This document shows positions 48,284 to 59,245 of a stretch of DNA of 64,000 nt, in pieces; position 1 is the stretch's first letter, and every line of letters starts with the position of its first letter. Origin of the DNA: Galeopsis tetrahit (Eukaryota > Streptophyta > Magnoliopsida > Lamiales > Lamiaceae); contig OY776120.1 of assembly GCA_963675135.1 (NCBI GenBank), forward strand, positions 20,550,001-20,614,000, given 5' to 3'. The notes below the pieces were generated by a model that worked only from the letters and a program-made list of their open reading frames with translations, was not told the origin of the DNA and did no database searches. The position numbers were made by a program, and so were the translations under genes.

Positions 48284-50782
48284 CTATTGGGGTCCTGGGG
48301 GGTTAGTCGAGTTCAATGGAATCTAAATATACATTGGAGTCCTGAACAAGTTTGATCTCTTAAGCTTTCTACCATGCTTGTTACAAAATAAGACCCTGTT
48401 GTCCTTGTCTGGCCTATCATCAGTCCTTGGGTCTACTCGTTTGAGGTAGCCTTTTGACTTAACCTCTACTTGAGTAGGCATGGGCCTTTGATAGTCAGAG
48501 TAGGGCTTGTACGCATTGGGGCCATACGGTTTATAGACTGGTTGAATACGATACTTGGGAGCAACATTCCTAGGCGTAGACGAGTAGAGCTGAGACTGCC
48601 TTATGAAAGGAGGTCTAGGCTCTTTCCATCTAGTCTATACTTGTCTAGAACTCGTCTCTTCAGGATACCAATCCTCGTATCTGACCTGTTTTGGTCGTCC
48701 ACGATTAGTGGTCCTCTTTCGACTTGTTCTAAACGGAACAGGTCTGTTGTCAGCCTTCCTTTTACCACCTTTGGCAATTGGTGTATTGATTCTAGTCTGT
48801 TCTTGTACAGCGCATTTGGGTGTCGTTCTAGTATCGTGTTCCATTGGTCTTTTACCTTTATCATGTGTCAAAGAGCTTGAACTAACCTCAATAGGGTTCT
48901 CAATGACTTGAGTAGGCGAGTCAGGTGTATATGCACCCAACCCTGTCTTGTCATCTGGAGCCCTGTACCTATCTGACAGTTTTTGATTAATCACTGAGGG
49001 TTTAACCAAGTCAGACAGTTTAAGGTCCAGATTTACGACCTCAGTCTCTAAGAACTTATTGCGTTCTTCAAGCTTTTTACACTTGCTCTTTAAAACGTTG
49101 AATTCATTTGTCTCAGTAGTATGTGTCTTAAGTAGGTCTTGATATAACTTGTCTGTTGACGCACACTTGTCTTTGAGTTGTCTTAACTCTTATTGCAAGC
49201 GTTCGTTTAGGACTGTTATATTAGGATCTACTTTGGACTGTGCTTCTTTAAGATCAATGATTTCTTATTTTAAGATGATGTTCTCGTCACTGACTTCAAT
49301 GAATGCCTTATTAGCAAGTAGGAGGTCTTCTTCAGTCACACCAGTAGAGTGATGAAGACTACTCCCTACTCCACTATCGACATTATCACTTTCATCAGAT
49401 TCTGATTCATCACATGATTGAAATGAAGTTGCAGATGATACCTCTTGCTCTATTTTGGCCATGCAGCATAGACCATCATCTACTATGAATGCTTCCACTT
49501 CATCTCGATCAGACGGGTAACTGGAAGAGGACGATGGTAACTCGTCTGATTCCGTTTCAGAGTCCTCATTAGCCATCATTGCCTTCTTACCCCTGTTGTA
49601 TCTTCGTTCCCTTCTTGCTTTTCGTTCTTCACGATCATCAGTACTCAGGTCCGGACATTCGTAGATGTAATGACCTGGTTTCTCACAGTTATAGCACAAA
49701 GGATCGTTAGTAGACTTTTTATCAGGAGATTTGTCCCTTCTCTTATCTCGTCTATCAGAACGTTTAATCTTCCTATCATCAGACTCTCTATCTCGTCTGT
49801 TACTTTTCGAGACTTTGTCTCTCCTTTCGGACGAGTTTCGGTCTCGTCTAGTCTCAGATGAGTTCTTAGAAGTAGAACCTCTAAAGTCTTTGTAGAACTT
49901 CTTATATCTACCATAGCGCTTGTTTAGTCTGTCGAACTTCATAACCGTAAGGTTCATCTGATCTTTCAGACTGAGATCAGATTTATCTAACTCGTCTTTT
50001 ATGCTAGCTGACTTAGTCTTTGACTTAGATCTGTCTACTCTAGAGCTCTTAGACGAAGTAGACTTAAAAGCAACATTTTTCGACACAGCATTCTCCCTAT
50101 CACTACTGGCTATAGGTTCATCCTCATCTAGATCGAACTCATGTGCCTTAAGAGTTTGGAACATCGTTTCAGCAGACCATTCATCGATGTCCTGAGTATT
50201 CTTGATGATCATCTTGACCATCTTCCATCTAGCATCAAGACTCTTAAGAATTCTCAAGTTAATTTCACGATTAGTATAAGATTTACCAAGCACTTCCAAG
50301 TCATTCATAACACGTGTGAAACGAGTATCTAACTGGTCTATATTTTCACCAGCCTTCATCTTAAATGATTCGAACCTTTGAACAGCTGTGGAAAACTTAC
50401 TTTCTTTGATCAGGGTTGTCCCTTCACAAATGATAGCAAGACGATCCCACATTTCTTTGGTTGTCTTACATTTTAACACTTTCCCAAGATACTCATTGGG
50501 AAGGGTGTGTAAAATGTAGTTCTTGGCCAAACTGTCCAAATTGTTCTGCCTCATTTCTTTAGAAGTGAGTTCAGACCTTGGTTTGAGGACAAGCACGCCA
50601 ACGGCTTTAGACGGGTCCAGGGCAGCAGTGTTTTGAACCATCGTGACGACTGGTCCTTCTTTAATCACGGAGACCATCAGGTCATGTGTTGAGCTGAAGA
50701 TGACTTCCATCCTCAACTTCCAGTAGTCGTAGTCCTGAACAGAGAACTTGGGAAGTTTGTTAGCACTTATCTCCATAGACAT
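48284..50782 (-). pseudogene. gag: A3 gag, degenerate
   Basis: ATG at 50782-50780 (MSMEISANKLPKF), an upstream in-frame ATG being ignored by comparison with A2. UBN2 region and CCHC CYNCEKPGHYIYEC (near 49650-49692) are followed by in-frame stops at 49265-49267 (CAA to TAA) and near 49190. The C-terminal region ends at the conserved gag stop, here TAG 48284-48286. Confidence 0.87.
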
Positions 50783-50930
50783 GGTTTTGCAGTTTGTCAG
50801 ATAGAAATATAGCAAGAAAATCAAGATACAAATTTTTCAAGCAGTGTGAAAAGAAACAGAACGATCAAGAACAAAGACTTCACCCAAAGTCTTCAAGATG
50901 TTATCAAGAAACAGCAGTTCGGAAACTACT

Positions 50931-50943
50931 GCTCTGATACAAC
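50931..50943 (-). promoter_or_regulatory. Primer-binding site of A3, one mismatch
   Basis: Minus strand GTTGTATCAGAGC. Compared with the tRNA-iMet complement TGGTATCAGAGC, one base differs (T for G). Confidence 0.8.
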
Positions 50944-50944
50944 T

Positions 50945-52269
50945 TGTAGGTCCCTAGTTGAGTTTATAATATTGAGTAAGCTAGGAAAATGTCTAGAGGG
51001 GGATGAATAGACTTTTCAAAATCTTTCAATATATCAGAATACACAATGCAGAATTTATGAGAATCAAACAATGACCCCAACAGTTTATACTCAACTAATA
51101 TTCAACAAACACTAATCTTGTCTATTCTAGATGTCAAGTAATCAATTAATCAGTTAAGCAGTAAATCAAGTAAACACAAATAGAACAGAAACGTAAACAA
51201 CACACAACCATTTATAGTGGTTCGACAACTTGTCTACATCCACTCTCACAACTCCAGTCGTGAAATTCTTATTACTCTTCCAATCGAGTAGTGTGTTCTT
51301 GTGGCTTTAAGTCCCAAGAAATAAGACTTTGATCTTCTCGACTACACTTCCAAGTGTATCTTCGATCTAACTAGCTATTTTACAAGTAACTAGCAACTTG
51401 AACAACAATAACAAAAGTAAAACTTCTCTTTAGCTCAGTAGTAGCCTTCTTTGATTTCTTCACTTGTCTTCTGGCTTGAACTTTCTGAACTTGAACTCTG
51501 AGAGTTTGTTTGCTTTGAATATCTCTAGTAAATTTCAGTGCTTCAGTAGTGTATCAGTAGTCTTGAATCGTTGAATACCTTGGAGTATTTATAGACTTCT
51601 GAATATCAAGAACTTTCTGTTATGTAACCAACTTATCTTGATAACGAACTTCTAACCGCTTCTTCTTATCCTTCCACGCGTTTCTACAGTTAATTAGTTA
51701 TTCCATAACTAATTCTTCAATACTTATCTTCATACGCGTTTCCAACTAAGCAGTTTCTTCTTTCAACTTGCCGCGCACCTGACTTGTCTGGTTTCAACAC
51801 TTAGACATAATCTTAATCATCTTCAGCACTTGTCTTGTCTTGCGCGAGCTTCAATCTTTAGTAGACTTCTGTAGTAGACTTCGATAGTGAACTAAACTTA
51901 CACTAGTCCTATCATCTAATCTTAACAAGACTATTACATTACATTAAGCTTCATAACTCAGCTTAGTCACCTTAAATCTATACAATGAGATATACGATTA
52001 CAAATCAAAATAATAATGAGCTTCTATACATCGTTTAATTAGCTCAGTACAAAAACCTATATAATACTTATAATTCGTACTTGTCTTTCAATCATACTTA
52101 AACTTTTACTTTTACTTAACTTTGTACTCTACTGATCTGCTCAAGACAACTTTATTAACTAGACTAGATCAGTCAACACTTAGAAATTATTCAAGTCTTC
52201 TTTTGGCTTATCAAAACTCAACTCATCTTTTCATCATTTAGGACTTGTATTAGGATTCATATCCCAACA
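50945..52269 (-). repeat. 5' LTR of A3
   Basis: 1325 bp, TGTTGGGATATGAATCC...GGGACCTACA on the minus strand, with TATA-like CTATAAATA near 51584-51594. Family A, but visibly diverged from the A2 LTRs. Confidence 0.92.
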
Positions 52270-52476
52270 ACCATGATATAGTCAATCGAGATCTCACATC
52301 TCAATGACATCATTGGTTCATGGGAACACATATAAGAATAAATGCAAACAATCAAACATAACATTCTATAAGTGTATCACCGAATATTATTACGAAAGTT
52401 AATAATACTTAAATAACTGAATATGATTAAGTACAATGTCCTTATAATGATTGTCTCTAGGACATCTATACTAACA
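52270..52476 (-). repeat. 5' LTR fragment of D
   Basis: 207 bp matching 2569-2775 with one difference (GATTAAG versus GATCAAG). Its left edge is the A3 insertion/deletion boundary and its right edge abuts TTTAG. Confidence 0.93.
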
Positions 52477-52482
52477 TTTAGT

Positions 52483-52640
52483 TCAGACGAAAATGAAAAC
52501 TCCACCACTACCTTCAATTATCTTCGTCCCGAGGCCGAGCGTGAGGATGTACCAGGCGTGGTGGGCGAGGACGGAGAAATTCATTGAAAGGTAGGTGGCG
52601 GCCGAAGCGAATGACAATTTAGTCAGCGGAGGAGCTCCAG
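52483..52640 (-). other. GC-rich open segment, possible exon
   Basis: The minus strand is open from about 52640 to TGA 52485-52483, reading ATYLSMNFSVLAHHAWYILT with an ATG at 52584-52582. GC content is much higher than the surroundings. A donor-like GAAG|GTAGTG lies inside. No family is recognised. It may be an exon of the gene into which, or beside which, D inserted. Confidence 0.3.
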
Positions 52641-52824
52641 AGGCACATGTCAAAAATAGGAAAGAACTTTCCTCCTTTTATATAAAGGTTATCTTTCACC
52701 ATCACCTCAGAATGCCACTAAAGCAAGGTCTGCAAATGTTTTGTAATAGATAGGGGGCAATAGACTAATTCTATAATCGACACCCACAATACCATCTTTT
52801 AAGTCTAACATAAAAAAGGGCAAC

Positions 52825-53461
52825 TTATGAATGTAAAGAAAAAGTAAGGCCATTGACTTCAAAGTTCATAAAAAATCTACTGTAAGTTTCTTCCTTCATA
52901 AGCCTCATCATAAATATAACCATAGAAAACTCATATCTAAAGTAGGAAGACAAATCACTTAGCAATTGACAATAAAAAAATACAGAGATAATTATACAAC
53001 TCACAAAGCCAGTAATACAACTCAATTTCATACCTTCCCATTTTGTCCTAAAGGGGCCATGGGCTATCATCGTAATTCTGGGATAAAACTTTCTGCAATT
53101 GAATCCTGAACAAACCAAATTCAATATTAAGACTCCAGAAAAGAAAAATACATAATTATTCAATTGTACATATACAAATTCAGAAAGAGATGAGTATATT
53201 ACTTTCCGCTGCCAATGAAATCGTCGAATGTGAGCGTATTGTTGTTCCAGACTACATCTTATAACTCTCGCAACCCTTCTATCAAGTTAAACACAAATTT
53301 CTCTTGAAAATAGGGTCTTTCCCTCAATCTACACCAATTTCACAAAACCCAGATTACGTTTCTTCAACATTATCAAATTAATTGCAAATCTAGAAACTTC
53401 ATACAAGTGCAAGTACGTGTACGAAACTTTGAACTCGCGTATTCGAGACAAACGTAGGGAT
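52825..53461 (-). pseudogene. Decayed C2-domain (CaLB-type) gene, four exons
   Basis: Minus-strand segments with GT-AG borders resemble the small plant C2 calcium/lipid-binding proteins. Exon 53461-53405 reads PYVCLEYASSKFRTRTCT. Exon 53328-53203 reads GKDPIFK, then after a 1-bp shift KFVFNLIEGLREL, a stop, and VVWNNNTLTFDDFIGSG. Exon 53105-53034 reads IQLQKVLSQNYDDSPWPL, a stop, DKMG. Exon 52936-52825 reads RYEFSMVIFMM. Phases agree across the introns. At least two or three stops and one frameshift make it a pseudogene. The N-terminal exon is not found. The family assignment rests on recalled motif similarity. Confidence 0.6.
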
Positions 53462-54097
53462 CTTGTCAGCGGAAGAGCTCGAGAGGGACGGCTAACAAAT
53501 AATGAGCTGTGAATGTTGGGTAGAGAAACATTTTCATTAGCCTCTGAAACATTTACACTGGTTTCAAAACGACACTTCGCAAAACACTATAGACACATGG
53601 CAGAAGAGTATTGAACACATGTGAAATGATGTGGCAGTCGGTGGCATGAGTAGGGACACATGGCAAGAGCTGGAGAGCCACATGTCAAACATAGAAAATA
53701 AACCAATTTTTTTGAAGCAGTAACCAAAGAAGACTCGTTAAGGGAGACTCTTCTCTTCACGGAGCACATTATGGCATATTGCTAGGCACCTAAAGATTTC
53801 CTGCAGACGCAAATTATATTTCCAGGGCGACTAATCATCTGCCAGGGGAATCAACAAAGATGATTAAATGATAATTAGATAAAAAAAAATATTTGAGTAG
53901 ACAAATCACATCCATTTTTTATTCTTAGAAGACACTTCTTAAATTACATAAATTTATTTTTGTTTTCCAAACAATGGAATATACTCACCAAGAAAAGTTT
54001 CATGAAGAGACCTAACAGATTCCCTTGCTACTCTCTTAAACAAACAAACACAGATAAATATAATAGAGAAATCATTTTGCAATAAAACTACTAAACT
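53462..54097. other. Intergenic sequence with repeated CACATGTC motifs
   Basis: No gene. Contains GACACATGG/CCACATGTC motifs (53582-53590, 53650-53660, 53680-53690) and GAGCTGGAGAGCCACATGTC, resembling 52629-52650. They may be ends of unassigned DNA transposons. Confidence 0.45.
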
Positions 54098-54303
54098 TAA
54101 GGGGGATGTATTCAATTGAGATTATGTTGGATTTTTTTGGACTTTAAAAAGTCAGTGGATTTAGAAAATCCATGGACTCTATGTAGAGTTTGACTGGCTT
54201 TTTTATTGATTTATATGGATTTTTATAGATTTGACAGGATTCTGAAATACACATTTTTTTATTGATTTACATGGATTTTCATAAACTACGCCCCTAAAAC
54301 CTA

Positions 54304-54411
54304 GTTCAAAAAAAAATTATTATTTATCATTATTATTCTCATCTTCATTTCCATCACGTTCAAAAAAAATTATTATTTATCATTATTATTCTCATCTTCA
54401 TTTTTCATCAC
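54304..54411. repeat. 54-bp tandem duplication
   Basis: Two copies of a segment beginning GTTCAAAAAAAA and containing ATTCTCATCTTCATTT, start to start 54304 and 54358, inside the Harbinger element. They differ only in A-run length and a few bases at the end. Confidence 0.85.
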
Positions 54412-54565
54412 AGTTATACCTCGGCCTCATTTTCACATAGTTAGCAATACTAGTTCTCCCATTAGCTTAAGTTCTTTGTTGTAGTTGTCTTTGAGAAAGC
54501 AATTCTAAATTTTCCTCTTTCATGTCGAGATGTGGTGAATTTTCATCTTCTTTATATTCGACTGG

Positions 54566-54716
54566 AAATTCATTTCATCAGAGCGACCTTCTTTTCTAAG
54601 AAAGTTATGTAATCCAGCGAACTTGTGAATTGCAATTTGAAAATACCAAAAATTCGATTGAATAATTGCATTTCTGGGGTGACGACCTTGACCACCAAAA
54701 TCTTTTAGATGATATG
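54566..54716 (-). pseudogene. Harbinger transposase (DDE_Tnp_4) C-terminal relic
   Basis: Minus-strand fragments YHLKDFGGQGRHPRNA (54716-54669), FNRIFGIFK and LHNFLRKEGRSDEMNF (about 54612-54566) match the YHL-x-EF, ER-x-FGV-x-K and ALHNF-x-R blocks of plant Harbinger transposases. They lie in different frames with material deleted between them. Confidence 0.55.
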
Positions 54717-55109
54717 AAAGAACATAATTTTAAAATACAAAGATGTAATTTTTTTCACGACAATAATGGTGGTGAAAAATCTGTGATGCTTATCAAAGAA
54801 CATAGTTAACACAGTTTTATTTTTTCTTCTCTTTCAAAGTCTTCTAGGAGAATCCGTTGAAATCTCTACTTTTTAGAAGAGATTTTGATTAGTGAAATTT
54901 ATTTATATTTTTGAAAGAGAATCCAACGAAATCCATAGAGTATTAAAATCCATAGATTGTTGAATACCTAAAAATTTCTAAAGACTTTTTAAAATCAATA
55001 TTGAATAACTCAAAATTTTGAAAGACTTTTAAAAATCCGAATTGAATACCCCTAGATTTTAAAAGTCCAAAAAAATTCAACAGAATCTCAATTGAATACA
55101 CCCCCCTAA

Positions 55110-57188
55110 GCATTACATATATAAAAGAAATGAAATTAACTACAATCAATTGCAAAATAAAATTATGAGGGTAAAATGAATATCTAATACTACTGCAATA
55201 GCGCTATCAGCATTGGCCATTCGTCAGTAGAAAGAACGTAGTAAATGGAACACGGAAATAGATGGCTCAAAACATTATAATATTTTTTTTACCTTATTAA
55301 ATAAACCCATTTTACAACACTTGGGATTAGGTTCATTCCTCCAAGCACCTCTCATAAGTCGTGCATCATGAAGTTGTTTTCAGGTGGTACATTTGACTGG
55401 TTCTGGACCTGAAATCAAGACATGGCACACTTAGGACTACCTTGTGAAATATGAATCTTCATCATAATTTTTTTTTTCAATTCTGTTGTTATGTGTCTCA
55501 CTGTCTCCAGAACAATCCATAACCACCACACATAAACTATACACAGAGTCATAATGATAGTTAATTTCATAAACCTATCAAAATCAAAACAAAATCAGCT
55601 GCTACAGAAATTTAAATGAGGAACTGAAGTAGCATCAAAAGCTCTAAGCTGGCTAGAAATAACAATGAAATCAATCTTATCTTAAAATTATTTCAGGCAG
55701 TTTGCTAGGTTATTATTGAGATTGCTGGGTTCCAAACTTGTTGTTACCGGTAGCATATACAAAATTGCACAATATCAATAAAAAAAAAAAGGAGGGACGT
55801 GACTAAGAACATATCTCCATGCTACATTCATTATCCAAAAGAAAATGGACCATGTTCTGCTACATTCTTTCATGAGGAAACTTCATAAAAGAAAATAAAC
55901 TCTCTCGAATCCAGAAAGGCCCAAATCACATAAACACAAATAACACAGTGATTGCTTTCATGCTACTTCAGTTCTTAATTTATTCACCAAAAATAACATC
56001 CAAAATAAAATGAAAAACCCCCTATATCTACTAAAAAAATTGCATTTAATAATTTACACTCAAAAGAGTTCAAGCAAAACACAATCAACTTTAAAAAAGA
56101 AAAACAGTAAAAGAACATGTGTACTTAATCAAGAAATCAAACCTTTATCTAAAAATTGCATAAGCGAATATCGTGAATCTATATAATTCATCCATATTCA
56201 CTGCCTTTGGAAAAAAAAATGAAGCTATATATAGAAAATAGAAATGTCGAATAAAGTGGAGCTGGAGTAGTATATACATGGAATACCTGCAAATTGGGAA
56301 GGAGATGAAGCCTCCACCACTCTCATTCCGACTATTCTATCGAATTTAATTGATGAATTTCTTGAATTTCCCAACTCGGTGTGAAATTGGGAAAGGTAAT
56401 CCTTGACATCTTAAAATCAGAAATGATGATATATCAGTTGGAGAAGATGAAAGGAGAGAACCGAAAAGTTGCCTAATAAAAAAAAATATCACGGAAAACG
56501 CATTCAAATATTGAATCAATAAGAAAACACAGCTAAACAGAAATAGGCATTAGTATACTTTGATAACAATTCGAACAAAAACAGAGTATCCAATAGATTC
56601 ATATAATCTCAAATACATACACTAAACTGTGCTGATAGAATTTGGAACTGCATACACAAAGGGGCACGCTGCTTTCAATTAAGCATGGAAAATAAGCTAC
56701 GGCAACTTAAATGAAAAAAATATTATTACCTGAACAGCGCCTTGGTTAGGTAGGCGGGGCCGCCGGAAGTGGCAGTTGTAGAGAAAAAACGTTTTTTCTT
56801 TTACATATGGAGAATATAAACAGGTGTTTTTTATTTTGGAAGATGGAGAGCCAACTATATGACATGGCAATAGAAATCTATGACATGGTAGACACATGTC
56901 AGAAGGAGGAGTGCTCTCAAATGCACACATGTCGAAAGCAGGAGCTAGAGCTTCATCCTCCTTTTATATATATAGATTTTCCTTAAAACATTTGCCAAAA
57001 AATATGAACACACTTTTTATGGACAAAAGGACGGAGTATCATGTTTTCCAAAGGCAAATAGATGCAATTCAATCAGAAAAGTTTAGTGAGTCAACCCAAT
57101 AATAGTAACCCTCAACAAAGAGAGAGGTTCTAGAAAATTCGTGACACTTGTTTTGAAAAAACTCAAGTGAGAACAACATAGGAGTACC
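55110..57188. other. Intergenic, no confident gene
   Basis: AT-rich. One exon-like minus-strand segment (about 55400-55280, after acceptor GATTTCAG) is open in two frames but not recognised. Near 56860-56960 there are several ACATGTC motifs and a CCTCCTTTTATATATATAG segment, resembling CCTCCTTTTATATAAAGG at 52671-52688. Both are probably ends of a dispersed repeat family. Confidence 0.5.
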
Positions 57189-57197
57189 AGATAAGAT

Positions 57198-58352
57198 GGG
57201 TTTTTCTATGGTTAGGAAGGGTGTTCGCCCTTACTGACAACAGGAAACGAATTGAAAAATGACACGTCATCTACCTTCGCCATGGTGCGATGTTGCTTCG
57301 CCATATAGTAAAATAATTATTTTTCTAAATAAAATATATAAAATTATAAAATTATCCTTATAATATACTCTATTTGTAAATAAATTATTTTAGTATCCCA
57401 CCCACCCCCACCCCCAGTCCCCCACCCCAATCATCTTCTTCAACCTTAGCAAACCATAATCGTTTCTGCAAAAATCAATAAATTGTGAAACCACATAAAA
57501 ATTGCTAACTTCTTGAAACCAAAATTGCAATGCTTAAAATCTTTTCCCCATGCAACATAGCACGATTTCAATCAATATTCAATAATTTTGAATTGCTAAA
57601 ATCGCGAAATCACATAAACTTTAAGAGAAATTTTGAAAATAGCTAGAGGACTGGAAGTGGACAAAGGCAGTGCTTTGCAACAAATTTTTAAGGATTTACA
57701 ATCGCGATCTTGAAATCGTGATTTTCTCTTTATCGTGTTCAAATTCAAGCTTTGAATTTGTGTTTTCAATTAGTTTGTTGAGGTTCTTCAGCCAATTTAA
57801 TGGAATTTTTATACAAATGGTGGTAGTTTTTTGGGCAGAAATTTGTAGAGTTTAGTAGCAGTTATAATTTGAAGAGTTGGATTGAAAATCAATTATTTTT
57901 TTTCGATTGAGGATTTAATTAGTGTAGGAAAGAAATAGTGATTGTGATCGGTGTGTGGCGTCAACGATAGGATGATGTGTGGGGGTGGGGGTAAGGCGGT
58001 GGGGTTGAGACTTGAGAGTAGAGACGATGATTGATGATGAATATTAGTTTATATTTTAATTAATTTTTTTTTAAAATTTCTGTTTTAAAATAATCATTTG
58101 TAAAAGTTTTATTTTATAATTAAATATTTTTACTTATTTAAATTTAAAAGGGTATTTTTGTTATTTTATATTTGTTAATTTAATTTATTAGTCGAGCGAA
58201 GCAGTGCGATTGCACATTGCATAGAGAAAATGCACTATTGCGAAGTGCAATCCTATCAAAATAATTATATAGGTAAGATCATTGATCCAACGATATTTAA
58301 TAAGTTTCCTGTTGTCAGGAAGTGCGAAGCCTTCCTGACCATATAAAGACCT
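57198..58352. mobile_element. MULE-type non-autonomous element with long inverted repeats
   Basis: The ends are inverted repeats (GGGTTTTTCTATGGTTAGGA at the left; AGGTCTTTATATGGTCAGGA from the right). The similarity extends inward through CTGACAACAGGAAAC and, more weakly, to a C-rich/G-rich pair at ~57400 and ~57975. A 9-bp duplication AGATAAGAT (57189-57197, 58353-58361) fits Mutator-like elements, though the right copy lies in a simple AGATA repeat. No transposase is seen. Confidence 0.7.
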
Positions 58353-58583
58353 AGATAAGATAAGATAAGTTGTACTCCATTTGCTCGTTAATAAGTGTTT
58401 TTTGTTAAAACTCAAAATATGTTCCTAATTATTTGTTCTTTTATGAATTTTCATACCATGTCTTCCCAATTTATCCCATCCTATATTTTTCTAAGATTTT
58501 ATTTTAATTAATTAAAGAAAAGAAGACTGGAGAGATAAAATGATCTAAGATTTGAGTTCCTTAATTTTTCTATAATTGACTAA

Positions 58584-58815
58584 CCATTTTGGATGGAGAG
58601 ATTTGGTACATGGATTTTAAATACACAATCCAAATCCACTCACTTGTTTTTGGGTTATGGATGGATTTCAAATACTAGATTTGTGCACACAAACTTTTTT
58701 AGTTAAAATTGAGATAATTTTAAATCTTCTCTAAAACCATTTGAAATCCATCTATTTTTCAATTCTTTAATTTGAAATACCTCCTCAAATCAAATTCACC
58801 CATCCAAACACAACC
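58584..58815. mobile_element. Tourist-like MITE upstream of the BBE-like gene
   Basis: The right end reads, on the complement, GGTTGTGTTTGGATGGG. The left end CCATTTTGGATGGAGAG is a degenerate match. Flanking TAA (58581-58583, 58816-58818) fits PIF/Harbinger MITEs. Internal segments (GGATTTCAAAT / ATTTGAAATCC) also pair. Confidence 0.55.
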
Positions 58816-59236
58816 TAAAAGAATATTTAATAAGGAACATTCACATTGACATAGTCCAAAAAGGGAATGCTGAAACTAGAGGAAGTAACTACTATCTTCA
58901 ACTGCCTTAGATTAAATATCCGCTGCTTGATTTCCTTAATTATCTGGATATATGTTTAAAGAAATATAAAACACGTTTTATGCATGTCATGATGTCGGCA
59001 ATTGCCAGCTACGTCCGTCCACCCACAATATTTTGAATTTCTAAATCTCACTTTGGATCCAGTCAAGTAATTGCAAGCTAGACAGAGATATGATCATATT
59101 TTACAATTTTTTTATAATATATTCCTTCTGTAAGATATAAATTTAATTGATAGTACTATATATTAATCGTGTATCATGATGATAGGGACTAGGAGTTAAT
59201 TAAATAAAAGATTGTACATATTCACACAGCAATATC

Positions 59237-59245
59237 TATATATAA
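59237..59245 (+). promoter_or_regulatory. TATA box of the BBE-like gene
   Basis: TATATATAA, about 59 bp upstream of the ATG at 59304. This spacing predicts a short 5' UTR of roughly 30 nt. Confidence 0.5.

Larger units (their letters stand above)
21708..52269 (-). mobile_element. A3: Sirevirus-like element split by element C
   Basis: Minus strand, right to left: 5' LTR (52269-50945), primer-binding site, gag (50782-48284), pol (48283-45697, continued at 24863-24141 after element C), spacer (24140-23257), accessory ORF (23256-21708, cut by the deletion). The 3' LTR is missing. It is inserted in the 5' LTR of D; the right flank ACCAT (52270-52274) has no surviving partner. The many in-frame stops show it is defective. 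Confidence 0.87.
1288..52476 (-). mobile_element. Outer Ty1/copia element D and the whole nested retrotransposon stack
   Basis: D is a minus-strand LTR retrotransposon. Its 3' LTR is at 1288-2775 and a 207-bp piece of its 5' LTR at 52270-52476, flanked by the perfect 5-bp duplication TTTAG (1283-1287, 52477-52481). The LTR ends are TGTTAG...CCAACA. Everything between (A1, B, A3, C, A2) arrived by later nested insertions, and part of D was lost in a later deletion. The two overlapping LTR pieces differ at one base in 207. Confidence 0.9.
54101..55106. mobile_element. PIF/Harbinger element, internally decayed
   Basis: About 50-bp imperfect terminal inverted repeats (GGGGGATGTATTCAATTGAG at the left, GGGGGGTGTATTCAATTGAG inward from the right). 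They are flanked by the 3-bp duplication TAA (54098-54100, 55107-55109), as expected for PIF/Harbinger. It contains a relic of the transposase on the minus strand and a short tandem duplication. Further imperfect terminal-repeat-like segments lie inside both ends. Confidence 0.8.

Noticed and set aside
1201..52490. A 14-bp inverted pair (1201-1214 / 52477-52490) taken as terminal repeats of a giant DNA transposon
   Set aside because: The right copy includes the TTTAG target duplication and extends to 19 bp only when the retrotransposon is removed. It is a small host hairpin, not a transposon end pair.
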